This document shows positions 5,183-6,273 of a stretch of 6,273 bases of DNA, piece after piece (the first letter of the stretch is position 1; the number at the start of each line of letters is the position of its first letter). This stretch comes from Paenibacillaceae bacterium (GTDB lineage Bacteria > Bacillota > Bacilli > Paenibacillales > NBRC-103111). Location of the stretch: contig JAJFMO010000233.1 of the NCBI GenBank assembly GCA_020697475.1, forward strand, positions 1 to 6,273. The letters are read 5' to 3'. The position numbers and the translations under genes were made by a program. Below the pieces are notes generated by a model. It was not told the DNA's origin and ran no database searches. It saw only the letters and a list, made by a program, of their open reading frames with translations.

Positions 5183-5190
5183 CCCTCCTC
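5183..5190 (-). promoter_or_regulatory. Strong ribosome binding site for the minus-strand operon
   Basis: On the minus strand this reads GAGGAGGG, close to the full anti-16S complement. The only start codon at a workable distance is the leader ATG at 5172; no ATG, GTG or TTG exists in the hydrolase frame between it and ATG 5122. It is the reason to take the leader ORF seriously. Confidence 0.6.
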
Positions 5191-5255
5191 TTTTTTCCAT
5201 TTTATCATGCAGGATGGAAGGCCGCTATAACATTAGGAACAATGGCAGCGATGTC

Positions 5256-5284
5256 TTGCCAACGGGCCGGACTAAGGTTAAACT
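5256..5284 (+). promoter_or_regulatory. Probable sigma-A promoter for the sulfatase gene
   Basis: TTGCCA (5256-5261, 5 of 6 to TTGACA) and TAAACT (5279-5284, 4 of 6 to TATAAT) are separated by 17 bp, which would start RNA near 5291-5293 and leave a leader of about 50 nt. Two direct GAAAC repeats exactly 11 bp apart (5296-5300 and 5307-5311) lie just downstream on one face of the helix and could be bound by a regulator. The rest of 5201-5341 shows no other clear element; a promoter for the minus-strand operon was not found with confidence (TAAAAT on the minus strand near 5200 lacks a -35 partner). Confidence 0.4.
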
Positions 5285-5327
5285 AAGATAATTATGAAAC
5301 ATTGCAGAAACGAATTAATTTGAGTCC

Positions 5328-5344
5328 GGGAGGAGATCTTTTTG
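5328..5344 (+). promoter_or_regulatory. Ribosome binding site and TTG start of the sulfatase gene
   Basis: GGGAGGAG is followed by ATCTTT and then TTG. The spacing is ideal and no ATG or GTG is available in frame, so a rare start codon is used, which may lower expression. Confidence 0.8.
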
Positions 5345-6273
5345 ACAGACATCAGACCCAATATATTGTTTATTTTTGCGGATGACTGGGGATATGGGGA
5401 TTTGGGATGCTACGGACATCCGGAATTGAAGACGCCCCACCTGGATCGCTTGGCGTCGCAGGGGACGCGGTTCATGCAGTTTCACGTATCCAGCGGAGTT
5501 TGTTCGCCAAGCCGCACCACGGTGATGACCGGCCACTATCCCGCCCGCCACGGCATTCACGGGCATTTCGCCCGCTTCGATCAGAATGCGCAACGCGGAA
5601 TGCCCAATTGGCTGGATCCAGGTGTGCATACATTGCCACGTTTGTTGCAGCAGGGAGGTTACCGCACCGCACATTATGGCAAATGGCATCTCGGGGGCGG
5701 CGGCGGGCAGCATGGTCATCCGGACGCGCCGATACCGGCGGTGTACGGATATGACGACACGCGGGTTTGGAACGGCAACGGCCCGACATGGCTCGGACGC
5801 AACCCGTGGCCCTTCGCCCTGCACAACGATGTGGACGAACAGTTTTTGCCCCACTCGGACGGGCTTGCCGTGGAAGCGGCCATGAACTTTATCGAGTTGG
5901 ACCCGGGCAGGCCGTTCTTTATCAACTTATGGCTGCGCGCACCTCATACTCCGCTTCGGGCTACGGAAGAACAACGCAAACCTTATACAAATACGGCTGA
6001 ACCGTGGCAAACCTACTATTCCGTTCTCACCGAGGCGGATCGACAGATCGGGCGTTTGTTGAACAAGCTCGATGAACTCGGGGTGGCGGACAACACACTC
6101 GTCATTTTCTCAAGCGACAACGGGCCGGAATCGGCCAATCCGGGGAACGCTGAAACCCGTTATTGCCAAGGCAGCACGGGTGGGTTGAGGGGCCGAAAGC
6201 GGAGCTTGTACGAAGGCGGCATCCGCGTGCCTTTCATCGTCCGTTGGCCCGGACATACCCCTGCCAATGCGAT
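5342..6273 (+). CDS. Type I (Cys-type) sulfatase, N-terminal 310 residues, runs off the window
   Basis: Starts at TTG 5342: GGGAGGAG (5328-5335) lies 6 nt upstream, an in-frame TGA at 5321 excludes anything earlier, and the first ATG is only codon 45. The protein opens TDIRPNILFIFADDWGYGDLG with metal ligands Asp14 and Asp15. CSPSR (54-58) is the CxPxR signature in which Cys54 (codon at 5501-5503) is converted to formylglycine. GKWHLG (113-118) supplies Lys114 and His116; APHTP (200-204) supplies His202; SSDNG (257-261) supplies Asp259 and Asn260; RKRSLYEGGIRVP (285-297) supplies Lys286. All active-site residues expected in this portion are present. It hydrolyses sulfate esters, probably of a carbohydrate or small aryl compound. 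There is no signal peptide, so the enzyme is probably cytosolic. Maturation needs a formylglycine-generating enzyme or anSME not in this window. The gene is divergent from the hydrolase operon and may supply sulfate. Confidence 0.93.
   Translation, partial: MTDIRPNILFIFADDWGYGDLGCYGHPELKTPHLDRLASQGTRFMQFHVSSGVCSPSRTTVMTGHYPARHGIHGHFARFDQNAQRGMPNWLDPGVHTLPRLLQQGGYRTAHYGKWHLGGGGGQHGHPDAPIPAVYGYDDTRVWNGNGPTWLGRNPWPFALHNDVDEQFLPHSDGLAVEAAMNFIELDPGRPFFINLWLRAPHTPLRATEEQRKPYTNTAEPWQTYYSVLTEADRQIGRLLNKLDELGVADNTLVIFSSDNGPESANPGNAETRYCQGSTGGLRGRKRSLYEGGIRVPFIVRWPGHTPANA

Noticed and set aside
5123..5200. Hydrolase start at ATG 5200 (26 extra residues)
   Set aside because: No ribosome site precedes it, the strong AGGAGGG is inside it, and the extra residues look like noise.
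5257..5262. TTGGCA on the minus strand as a -35 box for the operon
   Set aside because: No acceptable -10 box lies 16-18 bp downstream on that strand.

Overview
The window looks like part of a Gram-positive (Firmicutes) chromosome, most likely Paenibacillus/Cohnella-like. Evidence: strong AGGAGG-type ribosome binding sites, a TTG start on one gene, a cysI-cobA pair, fairly GC-rich coding DNA and a long repeat-rich intergenic stretch. The genus is an inference from gene style and was not tested by search.

Layout. 1-234 (+): the last 77 codons of the sulfite reductase hemoprotein gene (cysI). 252-1448 (+): a uroporphyrinogen-III C-methyltransferase gene (cobA/sumT) whose protein makes the siroheme precursor that sulfite reductase needs; it carries an unusual short C-terminal region resembling a reduced HemD domain. 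1449-2502: about 1.05 kb with no convincing gene between two convergent transcription units. This stretch holds four palindromic 27-bp units at a 51-52-bp period, several small inverted repeats, a roughly 180-bp imperfect inverted repeat built on AACGGTTG/CAACCGTT, and a 12-bp inverted repeat enclosing it.

2503-5172 (-): a tightly packed operon, read from right to left: a 17-codon leader ORF, a serine alpha/beta hydrolase, a membrane-anchored FAD-dependent oxidase (PCMH/VAO fold) and a six-helix half-size MFS-like membrane protein. Every junction is a 4-nt ATGA overlap, so the genes are probably translationally coupled. The combination suggests processing of, and transport or tolerance toward, one unidentified compound; the substrate cannot be read from the sequence. 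The leader ORF either couples translation or marks a 1-nt frameshift at the start of the hydrolase gene.

5342-6273 (+, runs off the end): a type I Cys-type sulfatase read from a TTG start and divergent from the operon, with a probable sigma-A promoter in the 5201-5341 gap. A sulfatase and an assimilatory sulfite reductase/siroheme pair lie in the same 6 kb, a possible sulfur-scavenging theme, but the intervening operon is not obviously about sulfur.
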